NCBI GenBank assembly: GCA_016789405.1 | Contig: JAEUPQ010000023.1 | Coordinates: forward strand, 59,301-123,300 | From: Lysobacteraceae bacterium | GTDB lineage: Bacteria; Pseudomonadota; Gammaproteobacteria; Xanthomonadales; Xanthomonadaceae | Direction: 5' to 3' | Length of the DNA stretch: 64,000 nucleotides | Shown: in pieces, positions 30,387 to 39,657 of the stretch | How positions within the stretch are numbered: the stretch's first letter is position 1 | Layout of the letters: every line of letters starts with the position of its first letter | The notes under the pieces: model-generated | What the model saw: only the letters and a program-made list of their open reading frames with translations | The model's database searches: none | What the model was told of the DNA's origin: nothing | Made by a program: the position numbers and the translations under genes

Positions 30387-33040
30387 GCGATCCCCACCGG
30401 CGCATCGCGCCGCGCACCTGCGAGCCGTGCGCCATCGAGCAGGGCCTCGGTCATCTCGGCCTGCACCAGCACGGCATTGCGCAGATCGGCATCGCGGAAA
30501 TCGGCCTTTCGACACAGCGCCTGGAAGAAGCTTGCGCCGGTCGCGTCGACCCGCGACAGCGTGCTGCCCATGAACAGCGACCGATGCAGTTGCGCACCGC
30601 GCATCGTGGCCCCGGCCAGGTTCGCTTCGCCGAAGTCGCAGCTGGCGAGCGTGGCGCCATCGAGACAGGCATCGCGCAGATCGCTGCCGCGCCAGCCGCA
30701 TTTCTGCGCCCGCATCAGCGACATCCGTGCACCGCGCCAGTCGGCACGCCCGCCGGCATAGACCGTGAGCAGGGTCGCACCCTGCCAGTGGCTGCCCGAC
30801 AGCAACGCGTCCATGAGCACGCTGCGCGTGAGCGACGCGCCGTCGAAGCGGGCGCCGGTGAAATCGGCGGAGGCAGCGACCGTCATCGACCAGCGCGTGC
30901 CGACCCAGCGGCTGTGCGCAGCCTTCGCGCCCATCAGGATCGTGCGTTCCAGCGAGGTGTCGTCGAGGCGCGCACCGGACAGATCGATGCGCAGCAGCAG
31001 CGCGTCGTCGAGCACGGCGCCGGACAGGTCTGCACCGGACCAGTGCGCATCCATCGCGTGCGCGCCCTTCAGCACGGCGCCCGCGAACGTGGCTGCAGGC
31101 GCGTGGCTTCCGCAGAGGTTCGCGCCCGACAGCCGCGCGGCCGAGAGGTCGGCGCCATCGAGGCGCGCCATCGTGAGCGCCGCCTTCGACAGATCCGCGC
31201 CGGCCAGGCAGGCGCCACGGAGATCGGCCCGCTCCAGCTGCACTTCACGCAGGTCGGCACCGTGCAGGTCCGCGCCACGCAGGCAGGCGCCGGCGAAGTC
31301 GCGGCCGACCACTGGCGTGCCGGCACGCAGCAGCGACAGCAGCAGCGCGCCGAGTGCGTCGGCCACCGGATCCGGTGGTGGTACTTCCAGCGTGGTCGGC
31401 GTCGGCGATGCCGTGCGCGCGGCGCGCTGCAGCGGCGGCAGGCGCGCGAGCGCGGCTTCGGCCTCGTCCAGTCGCTTCGGATCGATGACGTGCGATCCCG
31501 CGGCACGCGCCTTCGCGATCGCCTCTTCCAGCGGCTTCGACAGGGGCGCGGTTTCGCCGATCAGGTCGCAGGCCGGCTTCGCGGCGCGCTCGAGCGCCTC
31601 CTGCACCAGCGCCTCGACGGATTTCGCCTCGGTCGGCTGCACCTCGGGCAGACGCGCATCGAGCGAGGCCTGCAGACCCGCGAGCCTGGCATCCGCGTCC
31701 TGCTTCGCCTGCGCGGCCAGTGCCTTCGCCTGCGCCTGCAGTTCGACCAGGTCGAAGTCGCAGCTGTCCAGCGCCTCCTCGTCGAGCGTCGGCAGCGATG
31801 GCGGTTCCGCCTTGGGCGGCACATGGCCCGGAGGCGGCGACATGCCGCTGCGCTGCCAGAATTCGGCCATCGTCGCATCGAGCACGGCCTGGCGCTTCGC
31901 CATCGCCGTCGCGCGCGCGCGTTCGCGTGCCGCCTCGCGCTCGGCCTGCGCACGCGGACTGCGCAGCGGCGCCAGCTGGCTTTCGTCGAAGGCATGCAGC
32001 CCCGCCGTCTCCGGGTCGAGGCGCAGCGCGAACACCTTGCGGAAATGCGCGTCGTCGCGAACGCGATCCGCCGCGTCGTAACCGACCATCAATGCGGCGA
32101 CGTCCAGCGCGTCGCTGTCGCCGATCTCGATCTCGCCACGATGCACCATCAGGCCGACGCCGACCTCCGGGAAGAACCAGACGGTGTCGCAGGCGAGCGA
32201 GATCTTGCGCGCATCGCCCGGGTCGCGGCCCTTGTCGAGCACGTAGGCGCGAGGCCGGATCGACGGCAAGGTGCCGGCGATGGCCTGGCCGGAAGCATGC
32301 ACGCCTTCGAGTCGATAGGCCTCGCCACCCGCGAAGCGCCCGGCGAACTGCTGGTCGAGCGGCGACAGGTTGTACAGCGCGAAATCGAAATCGCGCGGCA
32401 GTCCGGGGAAGTCTTCGGCCAGCCAGCGCTTGTCGTAGGTGCCGCTCGCCTGCATGCGACGACGCGCCTGCATCAGCGGCTGCGGTGCGAACCCGGCGAC
32501 GGCGAACGCTCCGCGTCCCGGCACCACGGCCTTGCCCGGTACTTCGAGGTTGGGCATGGCGCCCTCGCCCATGCGCAGCGCCCAGAGCCTCGGCAGATAG
32601 CCGGTGCCGACGGGATTGTCGTGGCCCTCGCCACCGTAGGCGCGCCCGGGCGACAGCGGCATCGTCGTGAACGGCTTCGGCGCGCGGATGCACACCCGGC
32701 CATACCACATGCGTTCCCAGCGACGATCGCCGATGACATCGATGCGCTTGTCGATCACGCCGCACTGCAGGCGCACCTGCATCCGCGCCACGGGCCTGGT
32801 GGCGTGAGCGCTGCCGCAGAGCATCGCTTCGGCATGGGCTTTCGGAAGGATATGGTCCAGCGCCTGCCCTGCCGGCAACTGCTTCAGCACCTTCGGCCAC
32901 TGCAGGTTCTCGATCAGCAGGCGTTCGTCGTCGCGACCCAGGGCGAAGAAGCCCAGCGTCGCCACGGCGAGGCGATGCGTGCCGCGATAGCGGTACGGCT
33001 GCTGCAGGACACCGAGCGTGAGCGGCCTGATGATCTTCAT
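30383..33040 (-). CDS. DUF2169 - pentapeptide repeat fusion protein
   Basis: An 885-residue protein. The N-terminal ~330 residues are a DUF2169 domain (MKIIRPLTLGVLQQPYRYRG, GDRRWERMWYG, PFTTMPLSPGRAYGG, WFFPEVGVGLMVHRGEIEI). A charged, likely coiled-coil middle follows (about 340-590, rich in Ala/Glu/Arg). The last ~280 residues are pentapeptide repeats (CLRGADLHGADLREVQLERA and onward). DUF2169 proteins occur as VgrG/effector adaptors in other T6SS loci. It starts 2 bases after vgrG. Confidence 0.85.
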   Translation of the reverse strand: MKIIRPLTLGVLQQPYRYRGTHRLAVATLGFFALGRDDERLLIENLQWPKVLKQLPAGQALDHILPKAHAEAMLCGSAHATRPVARMQVRLQCGVIDKRIDVIGDRRWERMWYGRVCIRAPKPFTTMPLSPGRAYGGEGHDNPVGTGYLPRLWALRMGEGAMPNLEVPGKAVVPGRGAFAVAGFAPQPLMQARRRMQASGTYDKRWLAEDFPGLPRDFDFALYNLSPLDQQFAGRFAGGEAYRLEGVHASGQAIAGTLPSIRPRAYVLDKGRDPGDARKISLACDTVWFFPEVGVGLMVHRGEIEIGDSDALDVAALMVGYDAADRVRDDAHFRKVFALRLDPETAGLHAFDESQLAPLRSPRAQAEREAARERARATAMAKRQAVLDATMAEFWQRSGMSPPPGHVPPKAEPPSLPTLDEEALDSCDFDLVELQAQAKALAAQAKQDADARLAGLQASLDARLPEVQPTEAKSVEALVQEALERAAKPACDLIGETAPLSKPLEEAIAKARAAGSHVIDPKRLDEAEAALARLPPLQRAARTASPTPTTLEVPPPDPVADALGALLLSLLRAGTPVVGRDFAGACLRGADLHGADLREVQLERADLRGACLAGADLSKAALTMARLDGADLSAARLSGANLCGSHAPAATFAGAVLKGAHAMDAHWSGADLSGAVLDDALLLRIDLSGARLDDTSLERTILMGAKAAHSRWVGTRWSMTVAASADFTGARFDGASLTRSVLMDALLSGSHWQGATLLTVYAGGRADWRGARMSLMRAQKCGWRGSDLRDACLDGATLASCDFGEANLAGATMRGAQLHRSLFMGSTLSRVDATGASFFQALCRKADFRDADLRNAVLVQAEMTEALLDGARLAGARRDAPVGIA

Positions 33041-33042
33041 GC

Positions 33043-35664
33043 TCAGAGCACCAGCACGATGACCGGGATCTGCATCACCGGTCCATCGAGATCGATCTTC
33101 GCCTGCGGCGATTTCGCCGAGACGTGCACGCCGGGGCCAGCGACCTCGACCACCGTGCTTGAACCGGTCACGCTGACCGAACTGGATTCTCCCGTGACGC
33201 TGAGGTGGTTGGTCGAACCGCTGACCGACATGCGGTTGTCCATGCCGACCATGTTCACCGCGTTGGACATGCCCTGCAGGCTGGTGTCCGCGCTCACGCC
33301 ATGCAGGCTGTTGCGCGTCGACATGCCCGTGGCCGACATGGCGATCACGGCGCCGACGGCATCGTTGCTGTTGCTCGCGCCGGTGACGCTGTTGCTGTTG
33401 CTGGCGCCGACGGCATGGTTCGTATTGCTCGTGCCGACGGCGCTGGAATTGCTCTGCATCGCCACCGTGCTGACGTTCTTCTCGATGTTGTGCGTGCTGA
33501 TGTTGGTCGCGGTGCCGGTGATCGTCGAGATGTTTTCGGAATCGGCGAGGATGTCGGTCTTGCTGCTGACCTTGCCCAGGTGCGTGCTGTCGTTGCTCAC
33601 CGTGCCGGTGTAGGTCGCGACGGACTTGGTCTTGCCGTTGCTCGTGCTCTTCGAATAGGTGTCGCCCCAGACCTCGGAGATCGAGGACTGCACGGCGGCC
33701 TGGGCTTCGGCGTCGTCGACCGGTTTGATCGAATCCGGATCGTACTTGCCGACCACCGACTGGTGGTGGCTCACGCCGCTGGCGCCGAAGCTGATCTGCT
33801 CCTTGCTCCAGCTGTTGCCGTAGGTCGAACCGTACGACCACGACTCGCTGAGCATGCCGTCCGCGCGCTGCTCGGAGGTGGAATAGCCATAGCTGCCGCC
33901 GCGCGAATAGGACGCGTCACGGAACACCTTGCGTGCATAGGCCGATTCGACCAGCTTGACCGCCGCGTCGACGTCGGCGCGCGACCAGGGCTGCCCGAAA
34001 TGGATGCTGCGCGAATCGCCGTAGCTGGTCGAGAAGCTGTTGCCGACCTGGCTGTGCGCGGTCCATCCGGAATCGGTGATGGTCTTCGTGCCATCGGCCT
34101 GGACCATGTTCTGGATTTCCGGAATCTCGGATTCGTCGTTGGCCCGTGACACCCAGACGCAGGCACCGACCTCGGGGATCGTCTGCATGTGCGCGGCCAG
34201 CTTGACCCAGACCGGTTTGGTGCCGGGCGCATCGGTGGCGAAGCGCACGTACACGCCCTTGGCGTGCAGGCGCTTGTGCACGCCCTGGCTGTCCTCCAGC
34301 CAGTTGCGGCCGAGGCTGAAATCCTCGGGGATGTAGTACGGCCAGTGCTGCACGGCGTCCTGGCCTTCGGGCGAAGCGACGTGCGCGAGCACCACGCCTT
34401 GCTGGGTGTCCTGCAGCCCGCTGGCGGCGATCAGGCCTTCTGCCGGCGTCGCCGAGAAATGATTGTTGTACTCGCCATCGAGCACGGATTCGTGTTGCAC
34501 CTGGGTCAGCACGAATTCGATGCCGTCGAGCTCGGGCCGCACGTCGTCCATGTCGGTTTCCATGCGGAACCGATGGCCTGCGCGCAGCAGCGGGCAGAAG
34601 CTCGCGCCGCTGAACTGGCGCTCGCCGCTGTGGATCGCCGATTCCGTCGCCTGCGCGAATTCGCGCACCTGCGTCGTGCTGAAACCGTATTGCACGACCT
34701 TGTGCTGGCGGAACGGCAGGTCGCCGGTGTCGGGCCGGCTGTCGGCACGGAAGGTGGTGAAGCTGGCCAGCGGATCGCCCGGCTGCACCACGTCCCAGGC
34801 TTCGGTCTGCAGGGTGAAGATGCCCTGCACGCCGCTGACACCCAGCGACTGCTGGTAGCTGTACTGCGACACCACGTCGTTCTGGTGCGCGCCGAGCGCG
34901 TCGGTCGATGTCCATGTGTAGCGCAGCGCGCGGTCGCCCGGGATCGCCGGCGGATACGTCGGGCGGTTGTCGAACACCATCACGTGGCGCTCGGCCTCGT
35001 GGCGGAAGTAGAAATAGATGTGCGCCTTCGACATCAGCCTGCGCAGGAAGTCCAGGTCAGACTCGCCAGCCTGGAACCAGTCCTGCACGCGGCAGGTCGC
35101 CAGGTTGTCGCTGCCCTCGAGCCCCGAGAACGAGGCGTCCACGCCGTGTTCGCGACACAGCTGTTCGAGCACGTCGCAGATGCTCTTCTGGGTGAACACG
35201 CGATAGCGGTTGGTGAGGCCCATGCGCCATGCCGTCGGCCGCATCGTGATGCGGTACACGCCGGGCAGCTCGATCGCGAACGCAGCCACGATGCCGTTGA
35301 ACAGCGCGAACGCCCCGGACGGACCGGTGCCGTCGAGCGCCTTGCGGAAGGCAAGGTGGCCATCGTCGTGATCGACGTAAGGCGTGGTGCCGATGCCCAC
35401 CGTGACCGGGCGACCGATCACCGTCGCGAAATCAAGCGCCGCACCTTCCTTCGCCGTGTCGCCGTGCAGTTCCAGCTGGTATTCGAACAGATCGGATGCG
35501 CTCTCCTGGCCCTGGAAGCGCTCCAGGCTGAAGGCGTTCTCGCCGAGCAGCTGTCCCTGCGGCATCGCGATGCGGCAATGCTGGAACAGCAGGGGCTGGT
35601 CGACGAGTTCGACGCTGGAACCGTCGACGGGATAGTCCTGGCTCAGGTCGTCGAGCGTGGTCAT
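33043..35664 (-). CDS. tssI: type VI secretion system spike protein VgrG with long beta-helical tail
   Basis: An 873-residue VgrG. The gp27-like part has FEYQLELHGDT, GRPVTVGIG and RFQAGESDLDFLRRLMSKAHIYFYFRHE-type sequence, and a gp5-like OB-fold follows (AKGVYVRFATDAPGTKPVWVKLA, GACVWVSRANDESEIPEIQNMV). After about residue 660 comes a long Ser/Asn/Thr/Val-rich segment with NS/TS/VSG-type repeats to the end. This segment resembles a triple-stranded beta-helix needle and carries no recognisable enzymatic domain. It overlaps tssG by 4 bases. Confidence 0.93.
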   Translation of the reverse strand: MTTLDDLSQDYPVDGSSVELVDQPLLFQHCRIAMPQGQLLGENAFSLERFQGQESASDLFEYQLELHGDTAKEGAALDFATVIGRPVTVGIGTTPYVDHDDGHLAFRKALDGTGPSGAFALFNGIVAAFAIELPGVYRITMRPTAWRMGLTNRYRVFTQKSICDVLEQLCREHGVDASFSGLEGSDNLATCRVQDWFQAGESDLDFLRRLMSKAHIYFYFRHEAERHVMVFDNRPTYPPAIPGDRALRYTWTSTDALGAHQNDVVSQYSYQQSLGVSGVQGIFTLQTEAWDVVQPGDPLASFTTFRADSRPDTGDLPFRQHKVVQYGFSTTQVREFAQATESAIHSGERQFSGASFCPLLRAGHRFRMETDMDDVRPELDGIEFVLTQVQHESVLDGEYNNHFSATPAEGLIAASGLQDTQQGVVLAHVASPEGQDAVQHWPYYIPEDFSLGRNWLEDSQGVHKRLHAKGVYVRFATDAPGTKPVWVKLAAHMQTIPEVGACVWVSRANDESEIPEIQNMVQADGTKTITDSGWTAHSQVGNSFSTSYGDSRSIHFGQPWSRADVDAAVKLVESAYARKVFRDASYSRGGSYGYSTSEQRADGMLSESWSYGSTYGNSWSKEQISFGASGVSHHQSVVGKYDPDSIKPVDDAEAQAAVQSSISEVWGDTYSKSTSNGKTKSVATYTGTVSNDSTHLGKVSSKTDILADSENISTITGTATNISTHNIEKNVSTVAMQSNSSAVGTSNTNHAVGASNSNSVTGASNSNDAVGAVIAMSATGMSTRNSLHGVSADTSLQGMSNAVNMVGMDNRMSVSGSTNHLSVTGESSSVSVTGSSTVVEVAGPGVHVSAKSPQAKIDLDGPVMQIPVIVLVL

Positions 35665-36755
35665 GCGACCTCCCCTGCGCGGCCATCGAAGGCCGGCACC
35701 GTGAAACGCACCTGCGGCGCCGCAGGCCTGCCCAGCCAGGCGGTCTGGCCCAGGCGCAGTCCGACGTCGCCGGCGTCGGGCGCACCGCGCAGCACCGGCA
35801 GCGGCACGGTGTCGGGATCGACGGCGATGTCCACGTCGCAGTCGAAGCGGCGATCGAGCAGCAGGCGGATCATCGACACGAGCCCGCGATGTCCGGCGGC
35901 GGGCCACGTCTCGCCTGGACGCTGCGCGCGCAGCGGCAGCAGCGCGCACAGGCGTTCGAACGAGACGTAACCGACGTCCAGCGCGACCGCTGCACGCGCG
36001 TCCCAAGTGCTGCGGCCAAGCAGCGCCCCTTCACCGAGGCGATGGCCGCAACGCCCGAGGCAGATGCGATCGCGCGGCTCCAGCGGCCGCCAGCGACCGA
36101 CCAGCATGCGCAGCCTGCAGGGCACGCCGAGATAGGCAGTGAGGATCTGCGCGACCACCGCGCCGCTCTTGCGCGTGTTGATCATCAGCCCGGCCAGACC
36201 AAGCCATGCGCGCATCGGCAGCGGCACCTGGTCCTGTTGCGCCTTCAGGCCCAGGCCCATCAGCGACGCCAGCTGCGCGGCGTAGCGCGTGGCTTCCGGC
36301 GGCGCGGGATCGAGCGCGCGCACCGCGGCGCTCTTCAGATCGTGGCGCAGCACGTGCACGCGCTGGTTGAAGACATCCAGGAACGCACCCATCGCCTTGC
36401 CGCCCATGCGCTCCTGTTCGCGGACCCACTCCAGGAAGGGTTCGGGCAAGGCACCCAGCTCGCTGGCCACGCAGTAGTTCGGCGTACGCAGCTCCACGCG
36501 CACGGGCATCGCACCGGGCTGGCGCACCGCGAGCCGGAACGCCGGCATCGCCGGTGCCTTGGTCAGGCTGGTGACCTCGTGTCCCGGGAAGGCCGCACCG
36601 AGATCGGCGCGGAATCGCAGGCGCGCGTCGACCGGCCACGGGCCTTCGCTGCGGTGCCGGAGCAGCCGCACGAGCTGATGGACGTCGAAGCGGGCGTACT
36701 GCCCGACGACGGTACCGATCAGAGAAGGACCTGGTTGCCCGCCAGCGGTGGCCAT
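35661..36755 (-). CDS. tssG: type VI secretion system baseplate protein TssG
   Basis: A 364-residue baseplate wedge protein. The family opening is YARFDVHQLVRLLRHRSEG, followed by LRFRADLGAAFPGHEV and FLDVFNQRVHVLRHDLK (the FLDIFNHR-like signature of TssG). The start overlaps the 3' end of tssF by 37 bases. AAGGA is directly adjacent to the ATG and GGGAG is 12 bases upstream, so the exact start is less sure. Confidence 0.92.
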   Translation of the reverse strand: MATAGGQPGPSLIGTVVGQYARFDVHQLVRLLRHRSEGPWPVDARLRFRADLGAAFPGHEVTSLTKAPAMPAFRLAVRQPGAMPVRVELRTPNYCVASELGALPEPFLEWVREQERMGGKAMGAFLDVFNQRVHVLRHDLKSAAVRALDPAPPEATRYAAQLASLMGLGLKAQQDQVPLPMRAWLGLAGLMINTRKSGAVVAQILTAYLGVPCRLRMLVGRWRPLEPRDRICLGRCGHRLGEGALLGRSTWDARAAVALDVGYVSFERLCALLPLRAQRPGETWPAAGHRGLVSMIRLLLDRRFDCDVDIAVDPDTVPLPVLRGAPDAGDVGLRLGQTAWLGRPAAPQVRFTVPAFDGRAGEVA

Positions 36756-38530
36756 TCCTTGAGAACTCCCTTGACGTCAGGCATGCGCAGGCGCACCTGC
36801 ACCACCGTGTTCACGGCGGCGTAGAGCGCGAAGAAATGTCGGAGCACGGTGCAGAACAGCACCGCGCTGGTGTCTTCGAAACGGGTGTGGTCCAGGGTCA
36901 CGTCGATCTCGACGCCCTGCACGTAGCCGCGTCGTCCCGGCTCGCCGTGCCAGCGCACGAGCGGACGCGGGTCGATCGCGAGGATGCCGTCGACCGCGCG
37001 ATGGCCCAGCGTGCTGCTCGGACCCACGTGCTGGCGCAGGATGTCCTTGAGCGCCGCCATCGCATGCGGGCCGCTGGAGAGCGACAGGTGGTTCAGCGCC
37101 AGCTGCGAGACCAGCAGCCAGGGGCGCGATCCCGTCATCGGTGGCGTCTGGTGCGCGGTCGGCTTGCCCAGGACGCGCGTGGTGGCGATCGGCGACGCGC
37201 CTTCGACCTGGAGCTTGTCCCCGACCTTCAATCGTTCGGGCATGCGTCGATTCGTGCACAGCGCGGTGCCGCCGATCACGTCGTCGGCAGGATCGGTCAG
37301 GCGGAACTCGGCATCGAGGAACGAGACATAGAGCTCGGTGCCGCCGATGCGGGCGCGCTGGCTGGCCTCGCGGCGCGTGATGTAGAAGTAGTCCTGGCCC
37401 TCGATATGCTGGAAATCGTCCATCGCGAAATACGGGACCAGCACGCGCGGCGCTGCACCGGCACGCACGGCGTTGAGGCGCTCGATGCGGTAGATCTCGC
37501 AGTTCGCGTGCTGGCTGACGTCGCCGGTCAGGCGGTACTCGTAGCGGGTGTGGTCGAGGTTCAGCGGATCGATGCGCTGCGGGTACAGGTTCACCAGCGG
37601 CACGCAGTTGGTCATCAGCACCGACGGCGCCAGGCGCAACGCCGGGTTCGGCGGCACGTCGAGCATGAACAGCAGGTCGAAGGTGTCTTCCGCGTGCTGC
37701 AGGTCGAGGGTCTCGATTTCGAAGAACAGGAATTTCTCGGGGAACGCGAAATATTCCTGCAGGATCCGGAAGGCCGGATGCGCCTGCGGATGCGCGGGCA
37801 ATGCGCCCTCCTCGTCCTCGAAGCCCAGCCAGCGCAGGTACTCGGTCGGCAAGCGGCGGCACTTCGGCGCGGGACCCGGCGCCTCCACGACGGCCAGGCC
37901 GCGCAGATGCGCACCGAGCAGCTGGTGCAGCGCGTGCGCAGGACCACCTTCCGGGTTGAGATGGAAGCGCAGCCGCGTGGGCTGCAACTGCTTGAGCGAG
38001 GCGCGGCCGTCCTTGCGCAGGCTGACGCGCAGCACGCTGCGCGTGTCCTGGTCGGTGGCGAGCTGCGGATAATCCTTGGGCGAGACGATGGCCAGGTCGA
38101 CCACGTCCAGCGGCCACAGCGCGGTGTCGAAGCAGGTGCGGAAACGACAGGTCGCATCGCCGCCCCCCTGGGTCGGCACGGAGCCCAGTACGCTGCGTCC
38201 GCGCTCGACGCGACCGACGCCATCGGGCTGCACGGCCATGTGCGCCACCATCATCGACGGCAAGGGCGCGGCCAGGTGCGGATAGAGATCGGCCAGCAGC
38301 GCGTTCGGCAATTCCGCCTGGTCGACTTCGAGCTGGTGGCGCAGCCGACCGGTGAGGTAGGCGAAGGACTGCATCAGCAGTTCCACCTGCGGATCCTGCG
38401 AACGCCCGCGATGCAAGCCCAGCATGCCGGCCTGCGTCGGGTGGTCGGCGGCGAATTCGCTCGCTTCCTCCCGCAACGCAGTCAGCTCCTGCTGGTAGGC
38501 ATCCTTGAGTCGGTCGCCGCCGGTGCGCAT
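36719..38530 (-). CDS. tssF: type VI secretion system baseplate protein TssF
   Basis: A 603-residue protein with the TssF signature at its N-terminus: LKDAYQQELTALREEASEFAADHP, then DPQVELLMQSFAYLTGRLRHQLEVDQAELPNALLADLYPHLAAP (residues about 45-88). Later blocks are CVPLVNLYPQRIDP and YVSFLDAEFRLTDP. The start at 38530 is chosen to begin MRTGGDRLKDAY; the frame extends 21 codons further but overlaps tssE. Confidence 0.94.
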   Translation of the reverse strand: MRTGGDRLKDAYQQELTALREEASEFAADHPTQAGMLGLHRGRSQDPQVELLMQSFAYLTGRLRHQLEVDQAELPNALLADLYPHLAAPLPSMMVAHMAVQPDGVGRVERGRSVLGSVPTQGGGDATCRFRTCFDTALWPLDVVDLAIVSPKDYPQLATDQDTRSVLRVSLRKDGRASLKQLQPTRLRFHLNPEGGPAHALHQLLGAHLRGLAVVEAPGPAPKCRRLPTEYLRWLGFEDEEGALPAHPQAHPAFRILQEYFAFPEKFLFFEIETLDLQHAEDTFDLLFMLDVPPNPALRLAPSVLMTNCVPLVNLYPQRIDPLNLDHTRYEYRLTGDVSQHANCEIYRIERLNAVRAGAAPRVLVPYFAMDDFQHIEGQDYFYITRREASQRARIGGTELYVSFLDAEFRLTDPADDVIGGTALCTNRRMPERLKVGDKLQVEGASPIATTRVLGKPTAHQTPPMTGSRPWLLVSQLALNHLSLSSGPHAMAALKDILRQHVGPSSTLGHRAVDGILAIDPRPLVRWHGEPGRRGYVQGVEIDVTLDHTRFEDTSAVLFCTVLRHFFALYAAVNTVVQVRLRMPDVKGVLKEWPPLAGNQVLL

Positions 38531-38549
38531 GCTCGTGCCAGCCTCCGAC

Positions 38550-38927
38550 TCAGAACGGCGCCGCCACGCAGACATTGCGTGGCTGGTCTTCATTTGGGAA
38601 CACGGCGCTCACCACCAGTCGCCAGGGCGACACAGCGTCCGCCGTGCGTTCGGTGTCGACGCGCACGTCGCGCAGGCGAGGCTCGTGGCGGACGATGGCC
38701 TCGCGCAGCGCCTGCGCGTAGGCGTCGATCCTGCCGATCGCGCTCGCGCCCATCGTCACCACCGACGGCATGCCCCACGGCACCGCCGGGATGCCCTGCC
38801 CGACCAGGCGGCCGGTGGACGCGATGCGCTGGATCTGGGCCACGATCGCCGCGTTCTGGTCGAACGGCTCCACCTGGCCGTCCAGGCTGCGCGGCACGGT
38901 GCTGAGGCGCTCGAACAGGAACTGCAT
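38550..38927 (-). CDS. tssE: type VI secretion system baseplate protein TssE (gp25-like)
   Basis: A 125-residue protein of the gp25-like family: MQFLFERLSTVPRSL, then IVAQIQRIASTGRLVGQGIPAVPWGMPSV and ALREAIVRHEPRLRDVRVD. The last block contains the conserved I..+EPRL motif. GGAGG stands 5-6 bases upstream of the ATG at 38927. It lies 80 bases downstream of hcp, across two strong hairpins. Confidence 0.92.
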   Translation of the reverse strand: MQFLFERLSTVPRSLDGQVEPFDQNAAIVAQIQRIASTGRLVGQGIPAVPWGMPSVVTMGASAIGRIDAYAQALREAIVRHEPRLRDVRVDTERTADAVSPWRLVVSAVFPNEDQPRNVCVAAPF

Positions 38928-38946
38928 GCTGCCTCCATGGCAAGGC

Positions 38947-38989
38947 GCGCGACGAAGGCGTCGCGCCGGCGCATCGCGCATCGCGCCGG
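38947..38989 (-). promoter_or_regulatory. two tandem hairpins between hcp and tssE
   Basis: Two perfect stems lie side by side: GCGCGAC/GTCGCGC (38947-38966, 6-base loop) and CCGGCGC/GCGCCGG (38967-38989, approximately; 10-base loop). There is no T-tract. They could protect the abundant hcp mRNA 3' end and lower expression of the downstream baseplate genes. Confidence 0.5.
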
Positions 38990-39007
38990 CGCGGTGGACC
39001 GCGACGA

Positions 39008-39559
39008 TCAGGTGAAGCTGTTGGCGATCGGCCGGTTGTGCATGACGCTCCAGCCGGCGTGGACGTTGCCCGGCGTGGTCATGTCGACTTCCTGGATGGT
39101 GTAGGTCCAGAGGATCTCGGTGAAGCTGATCTTGAACTGCTCGGTCGGCATGTCGTTGGGATGCGACTGGAACTGGATTTCGCTGATGATCGCGTCGCGC
39201 AGCGCGAGGGTCATGATGTTCGCGGTCTTGTCGCCGCTGTTGCGCGCGATGTAGATCTTGGTCGGGTTGTCCTTGCCCGCGCCGAGCGGCGCGGCGCGCA
39301 GGCAGATGTCGTACAGCTTCACCGACGTCTGGTCGACGTACTTGACGCAGGTGAACTCGGTGATCACCGGACGACCCGAGGTGCGGGCCTTGTTGCTCAC
39401 GTCGGTGGTGATCTGCTGCTTCATGCCGTGGTGGATGGAGACCAGCTCCATGCACTTGCCGAAGTTGAGGATGTCCTGGCGCCAGACGTTGTCGATGTGG
39501 GTCGAACTGGTCTCGCCGATCAGGTCGGGATTGCCGGGTTGGAGAAGAATGAGGTCCAT
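39008..39559 (-). CDS. tssD: type VI secretion system inner-tube protein Hcp
   Basis: A 183-residue tube protein. The sequence shows DLIGETSSTHIDNVWRQDILNFGKCMELVSIHHGM, then RPVITEFTCVKYVDQTSVKLYDICLRAAPLG and FTEILWTYTIQE, the beta-barrel pattern of Hcp. Secreted hexameric rings stack to form the tube that the sheath propels. It lies 98 bases downstream of the sheath gene, after a hairpin, an arrangement often seen for highly expressed hcp. Confidence 0.93.
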   Translation of the reverse strand: MDLILLQPGNPDLIGETSSTHIDNVWRQDILNFGKCMELVSIHHGMKQQITTDVSNKARTSGRPVITEFTCVKYVDQTSVKLYDICLRAAPLGAGKDNPTKIYIARNSGDKTANIMTLALRDAIISEIQFQSHPNDMPTEQFKISFTEILWTYTIQEVDMTTPGNVHAGWSVMHNRPIANSFT

Positions 39560-39630
39560 GGATGCCTGCCCTGGTATTGAGGTGTGCGGCGCGTTCTGCG
39601 CTGCGGGTGCGGGTCGCGATGCGGGCGCGA

Positions 39631-39650
39631 GGCGGCCCTTTCAGGCCGCC
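39631..39650 (-). promoter_or_regulatory. hairpin between the sheath gene and hcp
   Basis: GGCGGCC and GGCCGCC pair perfectly over 7 bp with a 6-base loop, starting 7 bases after the sheath gene stop. There is no T-tract. It is a likely RNA-processing or stability element rather than a full terminator, because hcp has no obvious promoter of its own in the 98-base gap. Confidence 0.5.
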
Positions 39651-39657
39651 CCGGGCA

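Noticed and set aside
30584..33613. A 1009-codon plus-strand open frame opposite the DUF2169-pentapeptide and VgrG genes
   Set aside because: Antisense shadow: the minus-strand frames have clear pentapeptide and DUF2169 sequence, and the plus-strand frame does not resemble a protein.
33043..36006. Upstream extension of vgrG beyond 35664
   Set aside because: The extra residues overlap tssG and are not VgrG-like; the ATG at 35664 gives the usual VgrG N-terminus and a 4-base overlap with tssG.
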